In this document: positions 1-12,361 of the stretch, one piece after another | Numbering within the stretch: position 1 is the first letter of the stretch | Layout: each line of letters begins with the position of its first letter | Source of the DNA: Sorghum bicolor | Lineage: Eukaryota > Streptophyta > Magnoliopsida > Poales > Poaceae | Assembly (NCBI RefSeq): GCF_000003195.3 | Contig: NC_012871.2 | Span: forward strand, 60,627,802-60,691,801 | Direction of reading: 5' to 3' | Length of the DNA: 64,000 nt | Notes under the pieces: generated by a model | Told to the model about the DNA's origin: nothing | The model's database searches: none | The model's input: the letters and a program-made list of their open reading frames with translations, nothing else | Made by a program: the position numbers and the translations under genes

Positions 1-1225
1 ACTGATGTGTTATGTTAGTTTTCTAGATGCATGCCACGAAAACAGGGGAGAGATGATGTATTTAAATGAAAGTGGAAGAAAGTTATTATGAAAATGTCAA
101 AAAGGAAAAATGTTCAGAGAAATGTTTTTTAAGAGGAAAAAAATGTTGTTTATCAAAAAAAAAGAAATAAAAAGGAAAAGGGGTGACAGACTTTGTGGGC
201 AGCAACTACCTCTTGCTGCGCTACCAAGTTCCCGGCAAGCGTAGAAACGGGAAAGCAAATATGTACTCATCTTTCTCTTGCTCAAAAAGATAAGAACAAA
301 TAAGAAAATCGAAAAGAAAGAAAGAAAAAAGGGTATCAGACCCTGCCGGCACTGGTGTTAGGGAAACTGAATCAAAAGATGTTACCACTGACCGCAATGC
401 ATGCAGGAAAAGGGATGAGTATGCAAATGTTCTTTATAATCACAAGAAAACGTTTGGTGTTAACTCACCCGCAGCAAGTGTATATATAGATTGGGTATGT
501 TTAGGTTTATATGTTGGCGATATCTATTTCATGCATGAGTGGAAGAAAACTATATTTGCCCTTCTTTGTGTCTATATATATGGTGCATGTCTCACAAAGA
601 AATGGAACGCCTGCATCCCATCTGGAATTCTGGACTGTGGAATTTTTTCCATGTCAACAGAAGAACAAACCCGAAATAAACATGTGCATATGAGAGTGGT
701 TTGGTTCTTGCTAGCTCTCCAAAAGTCCAAATGGTAGTTCTACTCTCCAAATGTATCTTCCCTGTGTGACTCTGGAAATAGAAGTTTGCACACTTTTAGT
801 TAAAGAACATTATGTGTATCCTTTTTTATGTGCTTTTGTAGGGTACTAATTTCAGGTCACTATTCAGAGAATTATTAATTGATGCCTCAGTTTAGTCATT
901 GCCAGTTGATAATAGTCCTAAATACTAACTCAGTTTTACCAGTTGATCCATAGTCCGAACTAGTATTATGGTGTGTGTTAACTTGAGGTGGCTTATTTAC
1001 ATGTCAACATAGATTGGAAGGTATATAAAAGAGGGACAAAATAAAAATGGAGAGCCTCAAATAAACCTTTAAGTATATATGTTATTTGCCATATCTCACT
1101 TTAATTTGTCTTTTTTTTTACTCGCATCAAATTGATTTTGTTTTCCCAAAACAGTCCAAGTCCACAATTTTTAACAAGACAATTTGGGTACTATAAGTCT
1201 GCAACATTATGTTGCTTATCTTCTA
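1..1225. other. Intergenic, no gene seen
   Basis: AT-rich DNA with A/T homopolymer runs. All open frames are short (under 70 codons), have no recognisable motif and no supporting splice structure. I see no gene here. Confidence 0.6.
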
Positions 1226-1484
1226 CTCCCTCCGTCCCAAACTATAAGTCATTCCAAGAATCTTGGAAAGTCAAAAACATCTTAAGTTTGACTAAAATTA
1301 TAGAAAAAATTATAAAGATTTGTGACATCAAATAGATATACTATGAAAATATAATTAATGAAGAACCCAATGATACTTATTTAATATCATAATTGTTATT
1401 ATTTATCATATAATTTTAGTCAAACTTAAAATGTTTTTACTCTCCATGATTTTTGGAATGCCTTATAATTTAGGATGGAGGGAG
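1226..1484. repeat. Stowaway-type MITE
   Basis: Terminal inverted repeats begin CTCCCTCCGTCC on the left and end GGATGGAGGGAG on the right. A TA dinucleotide on each side (1224-1225 and 1485-1486) is the target duplication expected of Tc1/mariner-type Stowaway elements. The interior is AT-rich and partly self-complementary, with AAGTTTGACTAAAAT mirrored by its reverse complement near the other end. It is about 259 bp and non-coding. Confidence 0.85.
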
Positions 1485-1486
1485 TA

Positions 1487-4400
1487 TGTGATTTATTAAT
1501 ATGTACACTTGTTTTCCTAATCCAAGTGGGAGGAAGTTGCAGGTGGAACAAGCTGACAGTATAATCAGTGTATATATCAACCAACCTTGGTGACGTACGG
1601 AAATCTTGAATTATATAGGGGTTATCTAGCTAGGTTACCTAGCTACGTACTAGAGGTTACTAGTACAAATATACTACTGCAACTCTTCTGTGTATCCGAA
1701 AAAAAGAGTATTAACTAAATAATCACGTTGCCGGCCCGATCAAAAAATAATTATAATTTATAAGTATATTGAAAAGGCATACACCAAGTGTGTACGACCA
1801 TACCCATCTACAGTACGTATTACTCTTGAATATCCTTGAGTGTTATGAATGCCTTGTACTAGTACCATTATATTCCAGTTGGACGCTAGGCAAATTAAAA
1901 CACTAGAGATCGACGTCAATAGGAGCCATCCTCTCAAATTAACCTGATGGGTGACCTTGACATGATGCGCAAGGATTAGCGTTGCCAATCTTTTCAGAGA
2001 TTGGCCTTCAACTAGATTAATCAAACCACTGTCCTTGTTTACTACCCTTAAACCAGGCCATTTTGTCAGCGGTGTGTGGATACAAATGCCAACTAATTCC
2101 TCGCAAGAAAAGTCTTTGAATGCCTTAAGTTCAGTAGGCTCTCCCATTCTCCGCCGTGCTGATGAACCATCCGATTCTCCGGACTATATATTCTTTTAGA
2201 GTTTAGATGCTTAAGAATCTACCATACGTGATCTCTTCTCCTTTTTTTTCATTTGGAGAACGGCTCTACATTTTATTTTTATTTTTTTGCCCAAACCACT
2301 TAGAAGCGTTTCGATTGGCAAAATAATAAATGGCACATCTGAGCAAGGTATATAGTCCAAATTCCAAATGCACAATCCCTTTCAAAGTGATGCTCAGAGC
2401 ATTTGTCATCCTTATCTCATCACCTACTGACATTTTATACAAAATGTGTACTTAGCTCCATCTTCTTCTTTTTACTGGACGCAAACCCTCAACAGAAACC
2501 ACACTCACGCCACCGCAGGCATGCACGTCTCCTACGCACGCTACAGATATTAACTGAAAGCATGTAATAAGGCCTCACGCTTGCACACACTTTACCATTG
2601 AAAATGCACATGCGCGCGTGTGTGCAGTGTACTACTAAATTAATGAGTAGACACTGGCACTGGGTCTAATTAATATAAGAAGAACCCTACCTTGTAAAGC
2701 TGGTTGTACACCCACAGCTTTGGCACACAAAGCAAAGAGATCATCAGCCTAAGCAAAAGCACAGAAGAATAACGTATATATGGCTATGCCCAAACAAAGA
2801 AAACACAAAGATAACGCACAGGGATCAGGGATCACTACAGTGCACTGGCTTTTCTCCATATTGGTGCCCAACAATTGGATCCCCCGTCACTGTCCATCCG
2901 GTTCTTCAGCAGCGGCTTCTAGAAGAAATCTGTCATCAAGGCTTGCCATCTTCAAGTTGCAGTGGGACTCGGCCACACATGCATCTTGGTCACACGTTTA
3001 TATATCTATCTATCTGTGTTGTTAGTTGCCGCATCATCTCAGTCAGTCACTCAGTCTGATTAATTTTATAACGGCACCGATTAGTTGATCAAGTACTGGT
3101 CAGCTGTGTGTTTGTTTTGGAGCCATGCCATTATATTAGCATCTATATATAGCGAAGTGACACCTTCGGCTGCAGAATAATTTGGGCGGCAGCTTCGAAC
3201 GTTGTCGCCTTGTCGATCGTCCCCGGCCCGGCCCTGTTTGGATAGAAAGTAATTTTAAAGTTTTTAAAAATATTATGATTTTTATAAAATATTTTGGTTT
3301 TAGAGTGTCATGAAGTGTTTTGGGTGTAACAAACTTTATGGTTTTGAATTTCTGAAATTGTTGTTTTTTTGGAGTTTTTAAAAATGCACTCTAGACCTCT
3401 TTTTTTTTTTCTAAATCATGGTTTTATACATCAGTAGTTCTAAAACTATAGTTTTTTAATAATATGGTTTCTTAATACTATAACATCCAAACGCATATGG
3501 AGAAGAGAAATGGGTACAGACCTATCGATGGCTTTGCTGATGCCACCATATATATATAGACACGGACAGGCACAGGTAGCATCCAAACTGCTGGATCGCA
3601 TGCATGTCTATCCATTCTGATCACACCTGACAGGATCTCAGATCAGGGACACCAGCCATGTGTATGTATGCCAGGCCTTGCAATGCCGGCATGTTGATCA
3701 TGCACAGGGACAGGGCAAGCAGTGAAACCATGCTTTGCATATCCGTGCAGTGACGATGAGCACAGGCTAATAAATTAAGGCTTACTCCTAGGTCCTAGAC
3801 GATGGACACGTCTCAGACAAGATCCGGAGTAATTGGTGTTCAAAGGTATCCGGACGATATGACTCATCTGGGCAAATCAAAAACTGTCCGTGTGTCTAGG
3901 TTGCACGACCGATTATAGTTGGGGTTACAGGAAGCTAGCGCGTGATCTCTCTCGTTTATCACCCTGTACGCGGGTGGGCAATGGTATTGCCGACCATGTG
4001 CTATCGATTTACTTGGGTCGTCGCTATCGGATTAGTTGGAAACCTGCAGCGTAGTGTGCTTCGTAGACGTAGACATGTGCTATGGGGTATCTAAAAACTT
4101 CTCTTTTCGTGAACTAAACAAGACTTCATATTGCACTCTCGACCTCTGGAAAAGAGAAATTTTAGCCAAAGTATATATACATATACTTAATTCTAGCTAG
4201 AATGTAAGCCACTAGATCAGACCTAGCTAGCCTTGACAACCACTGCGTATTATCAAAAGATTCCCAAATCCGAACTCGTCTAGGGTACATTTCCATCAAG
4301 TTGCTCATTGGTTACTAAATTATATTAATTAACTAATAAGTGAAAGACAATGCAGTGGAACTGTGGACCGAAGTGGAAGACCCCAAGCTAGTCCCCAAAT

Positions 4401-7063
4401 GCGTGTATCACCAACTAGCTATGCACATTTTCTGCAGGCAAATCAAAGAGCTAGCCACTACAACAAAGCTAGACTTTGACTTCAAGGTAAAACTGGGACA
4501 CCATACCGTATCGCTGCTGCTATTGAGCCATGCATGATTTTGGCCACGCATCGTCATCGTCTGCCTGGTCTCCGACGTGCTGCTCACGGTATTTGACGCA
4601 GCCGTGGTGTAGTGCAGTAGTGCTCTATCACTTTCACCTACACTATTTCCTTTTTCTAGGCTCTAGCATGCAGTCTTCTAGTCAGTATATACTACATTTT
4701 TTTTTCTTGAGTCGTTAGTGACCTTAAACTGCATCTACTCTGTAACTAAGCATAACTATCATGGCTAGCTTGATTATTAGCTCCCAAAAGTTGTGTGATT
4801 TGTATAACAGTTATGAGGCGCCGGTCAGATTCTCCTTGTATGAGACTCATAAGGATGTGGACCGGGCACACCAAAAAGTACAATGAAAATCTGGATTTTA
4901 ACTTGCAGGTGAGGAGAAGTTCAGCATGGAATGGAGTAACTAACAGGAATTTAATAGAACCATTATCCCTCCCATCAGAAGATTCTAGAAGGATCTCTGG
5001 GATGAGATCTTTAACAACGCGTGATCGACCCAACTGATTGATTGCTCATGAAGCTGGATCGCATTCGCCAAGTGTAATTTAGTCAATCTCTGTCCTACGA
5101 ACACATCTAGGAAATGATGGTCACTTTGCCCCTCTGTGCTTTTTCTTTACATTATATTTTAGAATGGTGAAAACGAGAGGCATGATAGCCGTGTTTTGCA
5201 CGGTGCATTTAGTGGCGGACCGATGGTCACCGTACTGGGTAAAACAGGCTCCAGGAGCTTTTGCTTTCCTTAGCGTCAATTCTTATTTCAGAAGGTCCCG
5301 GATGAGGATGACAACGGTCTTCCCTCTCCTTACCTCTTGGTAGTAAAAAACGAAGCTTTACCTACTACTCCGTCACCATCGCCAACACGAACTAAGGCTT
5401 TAGTTTGCTAAAAGAAAATTTTTTAGTATCACATCGAATGTTTCAGAAGATATCGAGAGGGATTTTCGAATATGTACTAATAAAAAACAAATTATATAGT
5501 TCAATTGAAAACTATGAGACGAATTTATGAAGCCTAATTAATTCATCATAAGCACATATGGGTTACTATAGCAATTATGGCTAATCATGGACTAATTAGT
5601 ATTAAAAGATTAAAAGATTTGTCTCGCGATTTATAACTAAACTTGCAGTTAGTTTTTTCGTCTACATCTGATGCTCCATGCATGTATCCAAAGATTCTAT
5701 GATATGGATGAAAAGTGTCTGCGCCGGTCACTTCAATGGTAGGTTAGCGACCACGCTGATTCGTCCTCAAGTCACTACGATCACCATTTTTTGTTTATTT
5801 ATATAACAACTTACTCACCATTTTTTCTAAAGGACGACAAAGTCACTACTGAGGTGCTTACTAATAACAAACTAACGTTGTCATGAAAAGATTGATATTG
5901 ATTTCTTACCTATATCTACTATTAAATGTGTGAATTATACCTCCGGCCGGTCCCTGATTAAAACAAACCCATTCTATTATGGACTTCAACCTCTTAAATC
6001 TGATCAAAACTTTATATACTAAAAAATGATTAATATTTATGATACTAAACAAGTATAAACTTTATTATAATTATATTTTATAGTATACTTACTCGGTGTC
6101 ATCAATGTTGATACACTTTTCTATATACTTGATCAAATTCTGGATGATTTGGCTTATGACAAACTAGAATGACATTCTACGAGAGACAAGGTAGTAGTAA
6201 ATAAAATGTCATTGCCACTGTTCACCTAGCCAAAAAGACATTCATGTTTTCTTGCTCCTCTAGACCTAATGCCCAATCGCACAAGTACTACTCGCTCATA
6301 TCACCAATTTCCAACCATCCTCCTCCAAACACACCTTGCTACCTTGTCCATCCATTCCCAATCATCATCATACTCAAGAGCATCATCTATGTTGTGGTCC
6401 CTGCCACCAATGGTTTAAGTATCCCTATCACCCTGTTGTGTTGAGCTAGCCTTCCTCTCTAGCTTCCCTCTAAGCTTGAGGAACTCAAAGTTCTAACTTG
6501 AAAGTGAACTCTAAGGCAATGTTGCTAACGTGTTCTAGCCATTTTAGTTGAGCTATGGAAGTAGTGTCACGAATATGCATCCTAGATCTATGAACTGAAA
6601 AGACCTTCTCAAACATATGAGGTATGTTAGAAAACATCCTAGACTACAAACAAGATTGTTGTGACGTGTTTGTTGAAGCATAACCTTGACAAAAATCATT
6701 AAGTTTTTTATTTGGACTGGTCACTTCATGCAACTCAATATGATATGGTATCAGGTTGAAGCTTTCGAATTTGATCCTTGGTTGGTTGTAAGGAACATGG
6801 GCTCAATGCCATATTATATAGTGATTTTGGTGATTATAAGGGCAAGTCAATCAATAGGATTAACATATGTGCTAAAATGTGTTAGACATTGGTTTTAGGG
6901 ATGCAAGGAAACAAGTGGCATGAAGATTGGAGAAGAACCATAAAGAAATCAAGAAAAAAAGAAAAAACTTAGACATATGGTCATAGTGACAAAAGCATTA
7001 TGCAAATGAAATGGTCAAAACAGTCTAGTGGCAAGGAAAATAAGAGAATTAGATAATATGTTT
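1487..7063. other. Intergenic, no gene seen
   Basis: About 5.6 kb with no convincing coding sequence. The longest frame (1758-2147, minus, 129 codons) has no motif I recognise and no clear promoter or splice context. One possible MITE (3232-3493) is listed separately. The rest is AT-rich and looks like decayed repeat and promoter-type DNA. Confidence 0.5.
3232..3493. repeat. Possible short inverted-repeat element (MITE)
   Basis: The left end has GTTTGGAT and the right end has the complementary ATCCAAAC, about 260 bp apart. The interior is AT-rich with runs such as TTTTTAAAAA. No convincing target duplication was found, so assignment to a superfamily is open. Confidence 0.4.
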
Positions 7064-8790
7064 GAAAGTGCATGTAGACCCTAAGTGAGTTTTGGTGGAT
7101 TAAATGGCAACATGATCAAGGGGCTAATAATATTCATGAAATTTACATGTTCTAGGTTGATTATTATATGTTGAACTCATAATGTATGTTGTTGATGTAA
7201 TAATAAATGAGAAATGAGTCTAAGGATTGGTTATTGAAATGCATAAATGACAAGCTTAGGTTGTATGTCGCAAGAGAGATATGGCTTGATGAATATCAAT
7301 TGATCTCTGTGAAAGGTCCTAAGTGGCTAGAAGGGGGGTGAATAGCATAATAAAAAATTCTACAAAACACTAGAGTGACTAGTTAGTTAAATAAATAGTA
7401 AAGCTTTTTGCTCTAGTTCTACACAAGGGTTACAAGCTACCTATCTAATCAATTCTGATTGGATACAATCTTTAGGCACAAAAAAGACTGTGTCTCTACT
7501 CCACTAAACTAGTGAACTAACAAGAACTAGTTACAACTATCTACACTACTAGCTAGCTAACTACTCTAGAGCTACACAAGAGAACTATCTACAAAGAGTA
7601 ATAGCAAATATAAATACAAGAGTAGAGAGGAGTATAACAATCATGGCAAGAGATGATCAATCAGGAATACCAATGAATACCAAGTGATCGAGGGACAATT
7701 GACACATAATTTTTATCTTGAGGTTCATGTGCTTGCCAGCACGCTAGTCCCTGTTGTGAAGGCCGATTCACTTGGTGGTTTATGAGCTAATTGGTACCAT
7801 ACCGAGCCCAACAAATGAGTATCGCAAGAACATACACAGATAAAGGCACTCAACTTCATGAGCAATTACTAGAGTGGCTTTTGGCGCTCTGTCGGGGAAT
7901 AAGCCCAAGAACCTCTCACAAATCACCAGGAGATGGCCATGAACAATCAACAACTCGTGCCAACTCTCCTCCGTTGCTTCAAGCCATCTAGGTGGCAGAA
8001 ACCATTGAGAGTAACAAGCAATTCCGTAGCTCAATGATCACTAATGCCACTTGGTGCTCAAACTCTAAGCAAATGCACTAGAATCACTCCTAACCTCACA
8101 AAGATGATGAATAAATAAAGAAGACGAGTGAAAGGTGTTTGGCTTAGCTCACAAGGATGTATATCAATGATCAAAATGTCGAAGAGAGTGAGCTAGAACC
8201 AACCAAGGTCTATTTATAAGCCACCACTCAAAACGTACCTGTTGGCCACTCTTATTGGGTTGTCTATGTCCAAATCGGATGCTCTCCCAGTGGTCGGATG
8301 CTCTGCCCAGCGTTCGGTGATGCCACATGTCGCTGCTATGTTATTCAACCATTTGAAATAGCCATTGCGACCCTTGTGTGCACAATACCCTATGTTTGGA
8401 CCAGTGACCGTACTCAACCAAAGCCAGAGCCTGATGCGATCCACAGAGCTCCTAGAGCCTCTTTTTCATGATCGGACACGTCAGGTCAAGGGTGATCGGA
8501 CCCACTACCGCATCTAGTTTGCCATTGTGAGTTGTGCCATCCTGTGAATAGTAACCCCCGCGTATCTAGCTAGCATGTTGGCCGAGACTCGGAGTTTGCT
8601 ACCGGACACGTTTGGTCCACCCGAGGACAACGTCCAGTCACTGCAATGACCCTTCTTCTCTTCACCTCTTCTCCCTTGTGCAAATGTGTTAACTTCACCA
8701 AGTTTCATCACTTCTGCACATGAGTTAGCATTTTACAAACATGTTTTCCAAGAGATGTTAGCACATGAGTTAGCATTTCACATACAGTGT
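7064..8790. repeat. Degenerate dispersed repeat, copy A
   Basis: The segment is clearly related to 45965-47860. Both contain, in the same order, an AAGGTCCTAA..GGCTAGA..GGGGTGAATAGC block, a serine/lysine-rich AT stretch, a TTCAYGTGCTTGCCRGCACGCTA block, a CACTTGGTGGTT block, a CAAGAAC..GAGCAAT..CTAGAGT block and a TTAGCATTT..ACAAA..TTTTC block. No intact ORF is present. The left part starts near GAAAGTGCATGTAGACCCTAAG, which resembles the border of a common grass repeat. The superfamily could not be determined because no coding remnant or target duplication is recognisable. Confidence 0.6.
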
Positions 8791-8928
8791 TTTACTACTA
8801 TTTAAAAATATCAGGAGAATTCTACTTTTTTGGTAGGGACGTCTCCTCCCTTCCTTCTTCGTCTTACAGGAGTACTATTTCACACAAGGTCTTATATAGA
8901 CAATTATGGGTTACTATTTATATAGCTA

Positions 8929-9430
8929 CTAGCAAATATGCACGTGCGGCACGCACATGTTTATCAAAAACACCATTGCACAATTAATATTATGCTAGAA
9001 AGACTAAATCATTAGCTTGAATGAGATTCAGACTCCATAAAATAAAAATCAATAGTGTCTATAAGAAGGATAAAGATATTTGCCTATATATATATGAGCA
9101 AAGAACACTAACCAATTAGCAATATAATAAAGATTGGATAAGAATGAAAAAAATACCTAACCTTCACCTAGTCGTGCTTTATTAATTTGATGACGAAGCG
9201 ATCGATATATAATTTGGTAAATTCATTTTCTAGTTATGTGTACCAAGATTCATGAATCCACAACACTGTTCATAAACAATTGTGACTTGATTGACTTAGT
9301 ACTCGTAGATAGTCTATGAAATTATCATCAACGATTAGGATCAACTGGGCGGTTGTGGTCTCTTCGGTCAAGATTAGGAATATTAACTTAAATCCAAGCA
9401 TCATATCATGATCGGGAAGTTTTGTTCGCG
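8929..9430 (-). mobile_element. Helitron-like 3' terminus (element runs to the right)
   Basis: Read on the minus strand, the sequence ends in CTAG (8929-8932 on plus) followed by T. A GC-rich hairpin lies 10 nt inside it: CGTGC and GCACG separated by one base at 8943-8953. A CTRR end, a hairpin about 10 nt upstream and an A|T insertion context are the defining 3' signals of Helitrons. The 5' TC end was not found, so the right boundary given is arbitrary and no Rep/helicase coding sequence is visible. The downstream GC island (9430-9745) may or may not belong to the same element. Confidence 0.45.
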
Positions 9431-9745
9431 TAGCTTTGGTTGAAGATTGGAATTCCCGACTCTAGACTCTCATTTCCCAAGTGCAAACCTCTGCGGTTGT
9501 CGGCTGAGCGTGTGGTGGCCTTTGCAGAAAGGCATGCCTGTATTAGCCGAGCAGCAGCGAGGCGGCAAAGGCGAGCAGTGGCAGGAGGTAAGGCGGGCAC
9601 CTCATGCTCCGCGAACGTGGTGTCGAGCGTGTCCGCACAGGCCGCCACATGGTGGGCTGCTAGCGGCGAGCTACTTGTGCACGGGGCTTGCAATGTCAAG
9701 GCGTCGGCAAGAGCCAAGTACCGACAACGTACGTGCAGATTGTAG
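9430..9745. other. Isolated GC-rich, coding-like island of unknown origin
   Basis: About 315 bp with much higher GC than its AT-rich surroundings. It is open in three frames (9406-9717 minus, 9440-9745 and 9447-9770 plus). The minus frame is alanine-rich. No family is recognised. It is bordered by long T-rich tracts on the right and lies about 0.5 kb from a Helitron-like 3' end, so a captured exon fragment is possible but not shown. Confidence 0.3.
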
Positions 9746-9770
9746 TTGGGCTATTGAGGTATCAATTTGA

Positions 9771-12200
9771 TTTATTTGAAAAATTTTCTATTTTCTTTGT
9801 CTATTTTGTTAATTAAAATTAGATTATATTTCTTAGTGATCTATTTGTTAATTTAAATTAGTTTTTTTACCACAAGCTACGAATTTTTAGTATGATCTGT
9901 TACGATCTATTTTTTAACTGATATAAGTCTATTTGCTTATATTTATTAAATTATATTTTTCTATGAAGAAGTATTATCTGAATTTAGATCCGATCTATTA
10001 CTATCTTTTTTTTATCCAGTTTAGATGTAATCTGATATTTTTTCTCTTAGGGTGCACTTGTTTTCTTTTATTCAACTTTGGTTCTGTGGTGGACTTGTTT
10101 TCTGCGGACAACTTTTTTTATCCAAGTTTAGTTCTACTATGTAAGGGACTTGATAAAATCCAAGTGCCCTTTTTCTAGGTAACGTTTATTGCATATATTT
10201 TATGTTAAAATTATAGTTTTTGTCCTTTGCTATTTGTGTAGATATAATCTGATTTTTTTTGTTTGAGAATAAAAACCCCATTAGAAAAGATCACAAATTT
10301 GAAAAAAACTGATTTATCAATTTATAATTTTTTCTTTTATAACACAAAAACAATTAGCAAATCATCGTATACTTCACAACTGATAATCCATACCGGCCGA
10401 TCGCCTAATACGTGTACGTACATAGTTTGCACCTGCCATGCGCGTGTGTCGTCCATGCATACCTGATACGTGTGATCCGGAATACACACTGCCCCACCGG
10501 AAACGAAGATGGACACAACGGTGGCGCATGCACATGTGAAACCGTTGCCTGAATCCGGCATCTGAATCGTGACTATGTAAACGATTCTGTTGGGAGCATT
10601 TTAGTTGTATGTAGAGAGAGTTACATGAGATATACATGAGATATTATACGAGTCCTATACGAAGTAATGTGAGATTGAGTCTTAGATTGAGAGGAGTCTT
10701 ACATCTTATATATATATGTAAGATCTTAAGTAATAGAGGGTTTATATAGCACGTCAATTAAATCGAACGGTTATAGGAAGAGCTCTTTTAAAAAAAAACT
10801 CGCTCTTTTACAGTGTGATGATGATGATATGATTATATCTTTTTTAAAACTAAATGTGAACTCTTATATGTATGCAATGGCGCGACAGAACCTTCAGTGG
10901 AGGTTAATGAATAGAAAACCACTAAAAATATAGAGATGACTGACACTGTTATACAAGAAACGTTGTAGAGGTGTTTAAAAACGGTTTTTAGAAGCGAGGA
11001 TCTCTAAAAATCATCGATTTTTTGAGATGGGTCATTAACAGCCGTTTTGGTTTCGGGATTGACTTCACTCGTCGTGGGGTGCTCTGACATGCGCTTGTCT
11101 GATGTTTCTTTCAGGTGTCAATCCGTCCAGGAGGCTTGTCCTGCTAATGGTCTATCCAAGTGCGGCATGGAACGTACTCAGTCCACGATACAAACCAAAC
11201 AGCTCAATCAGCTTCAGATACTGGATCGGATAATTCCGGATAGGGTCACGCATCACAAATTTATATATGTGTTCGTTGATTTATTGAGAGAAAAAAAAAT
11301 ACTATTGAATGGTTAGTAGATTTGTCAGAAAAGCTCAAACGAATAATATATAAATAAAATTATTTAAAAAAAATTCAGCCAAAAGTATTGTTCATTAACT
11401 TGTTGTAAAAGAAAAACATTATTAAATAACTGACGAATTTGACAAGCTCAAACGAACAGGCAGTAAGTAAAATCATCAAAAATGTCTTGAAACAAGCTTA
11501 CTAAGTAAGCACCATGGCCGTGCGTCACAAATCATAAGGTACACGAGAAACAGGCAATCCATTAGCAAATTCGTATCAAAAGTAATAGATAGCCAAAGGA
11601 AAAGCACTACTCACACCATAAACAGTGAATCATGCTGGATTTTTGCGACAAAGGAACGCGCCGCGCCGCACTGACCACCGCATCTCGCTCGTTTGGAAGC
11701 GTCTGTCTTCAGAGCTTCTCCAAATCCACACCATGACACCAGTAGGCCAGCAGCCCACCGACCGCGTCTCCCACGTCCTCCGAAACCGAGCACCGCAATC
11801 CGCGAACTCGTGGCGCCTGGAGCTTTCGTGTTAGGGGCGTGCCGAGAACTGTGGCGCACCCACCCACCCCACCCAGCCCAACCCCAGCCCAGCCACAGCC
11901 TGCCTCTGCCTCCCAAAAGCGCCACCCGTTGATAAAAAGCAAAGCGGGCGACCCAGCGAGAGCGGCCAAAAGCTACGCTCGCCGAGCGCCGTGGCACGGC
12001 AGAACCCGCAGGACGCATCAGCTAGCTAGCCGATCGAGCACCGCACCGCGAAGCAAACGCGAGGGAGGAGGCCGCGCCCGCGAAGGAATCACCTGCCCGG
12101 GGGCGCGGCGCGGGCCGCCCACCGCCCAGCCGCTGCCGCTGGCCGTGTGCTGTGCCTGCCCACGGGAACGGGGGATAGCTGGCTGACGGACGCATTGCGG
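9771..12200. other. Intergenic and RBOH upstream region, no other gene seen
   Basis: From 9771 to about 11.6 kb the DNA is AT-rich with poly-T and poly-A runs and no supported gene. From about 11.6 kb GC content rises steeply into the promoter and leader of the oxidase gene. ORFs at 11.6-12.2 kb are frames opened by high GC and have no recognisable motif. Confidence 0.5.
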
Positions 12201-12212
12201 TGCGGACGGACT

Positions 12213-12238
12213 GGGGGGGGGGGGGGGGGGGGGGGGGG
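12213..12238 (+). repeat. 26-nt poly-G tract in the RBOH leader/promoter
   Basis: An uninterrupted run of 26 G lies about 125 bp upstream of the RBOH start codon (12362). Such a run can form a G-quadruplex and is prone to length change. Whether it is transcribed cannot be told, because the transcription start is not determined. Exact length in raw sequence of this kind is often unreliable. Confidence 0.8.
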
Positions 12239-12361
12239 ACTACGGGTAAAGATAATAAAAAGGGCCGGGCGTGGCGGGGCGCAACCACCGCCGTGCCGCC
12301 TCGAAGAGGAGGAGGAGGAGGACGACGACGACGACAAAGCTCTCGCGCCGCGGCTGACGCC

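Noticed and set aside
1758..2147. 129-codon minus-strand ORF
   Set aside because: The sequence looks moderately protein-like but I recognise no family and see no gene structure around it. It could be a decayed gene piece.
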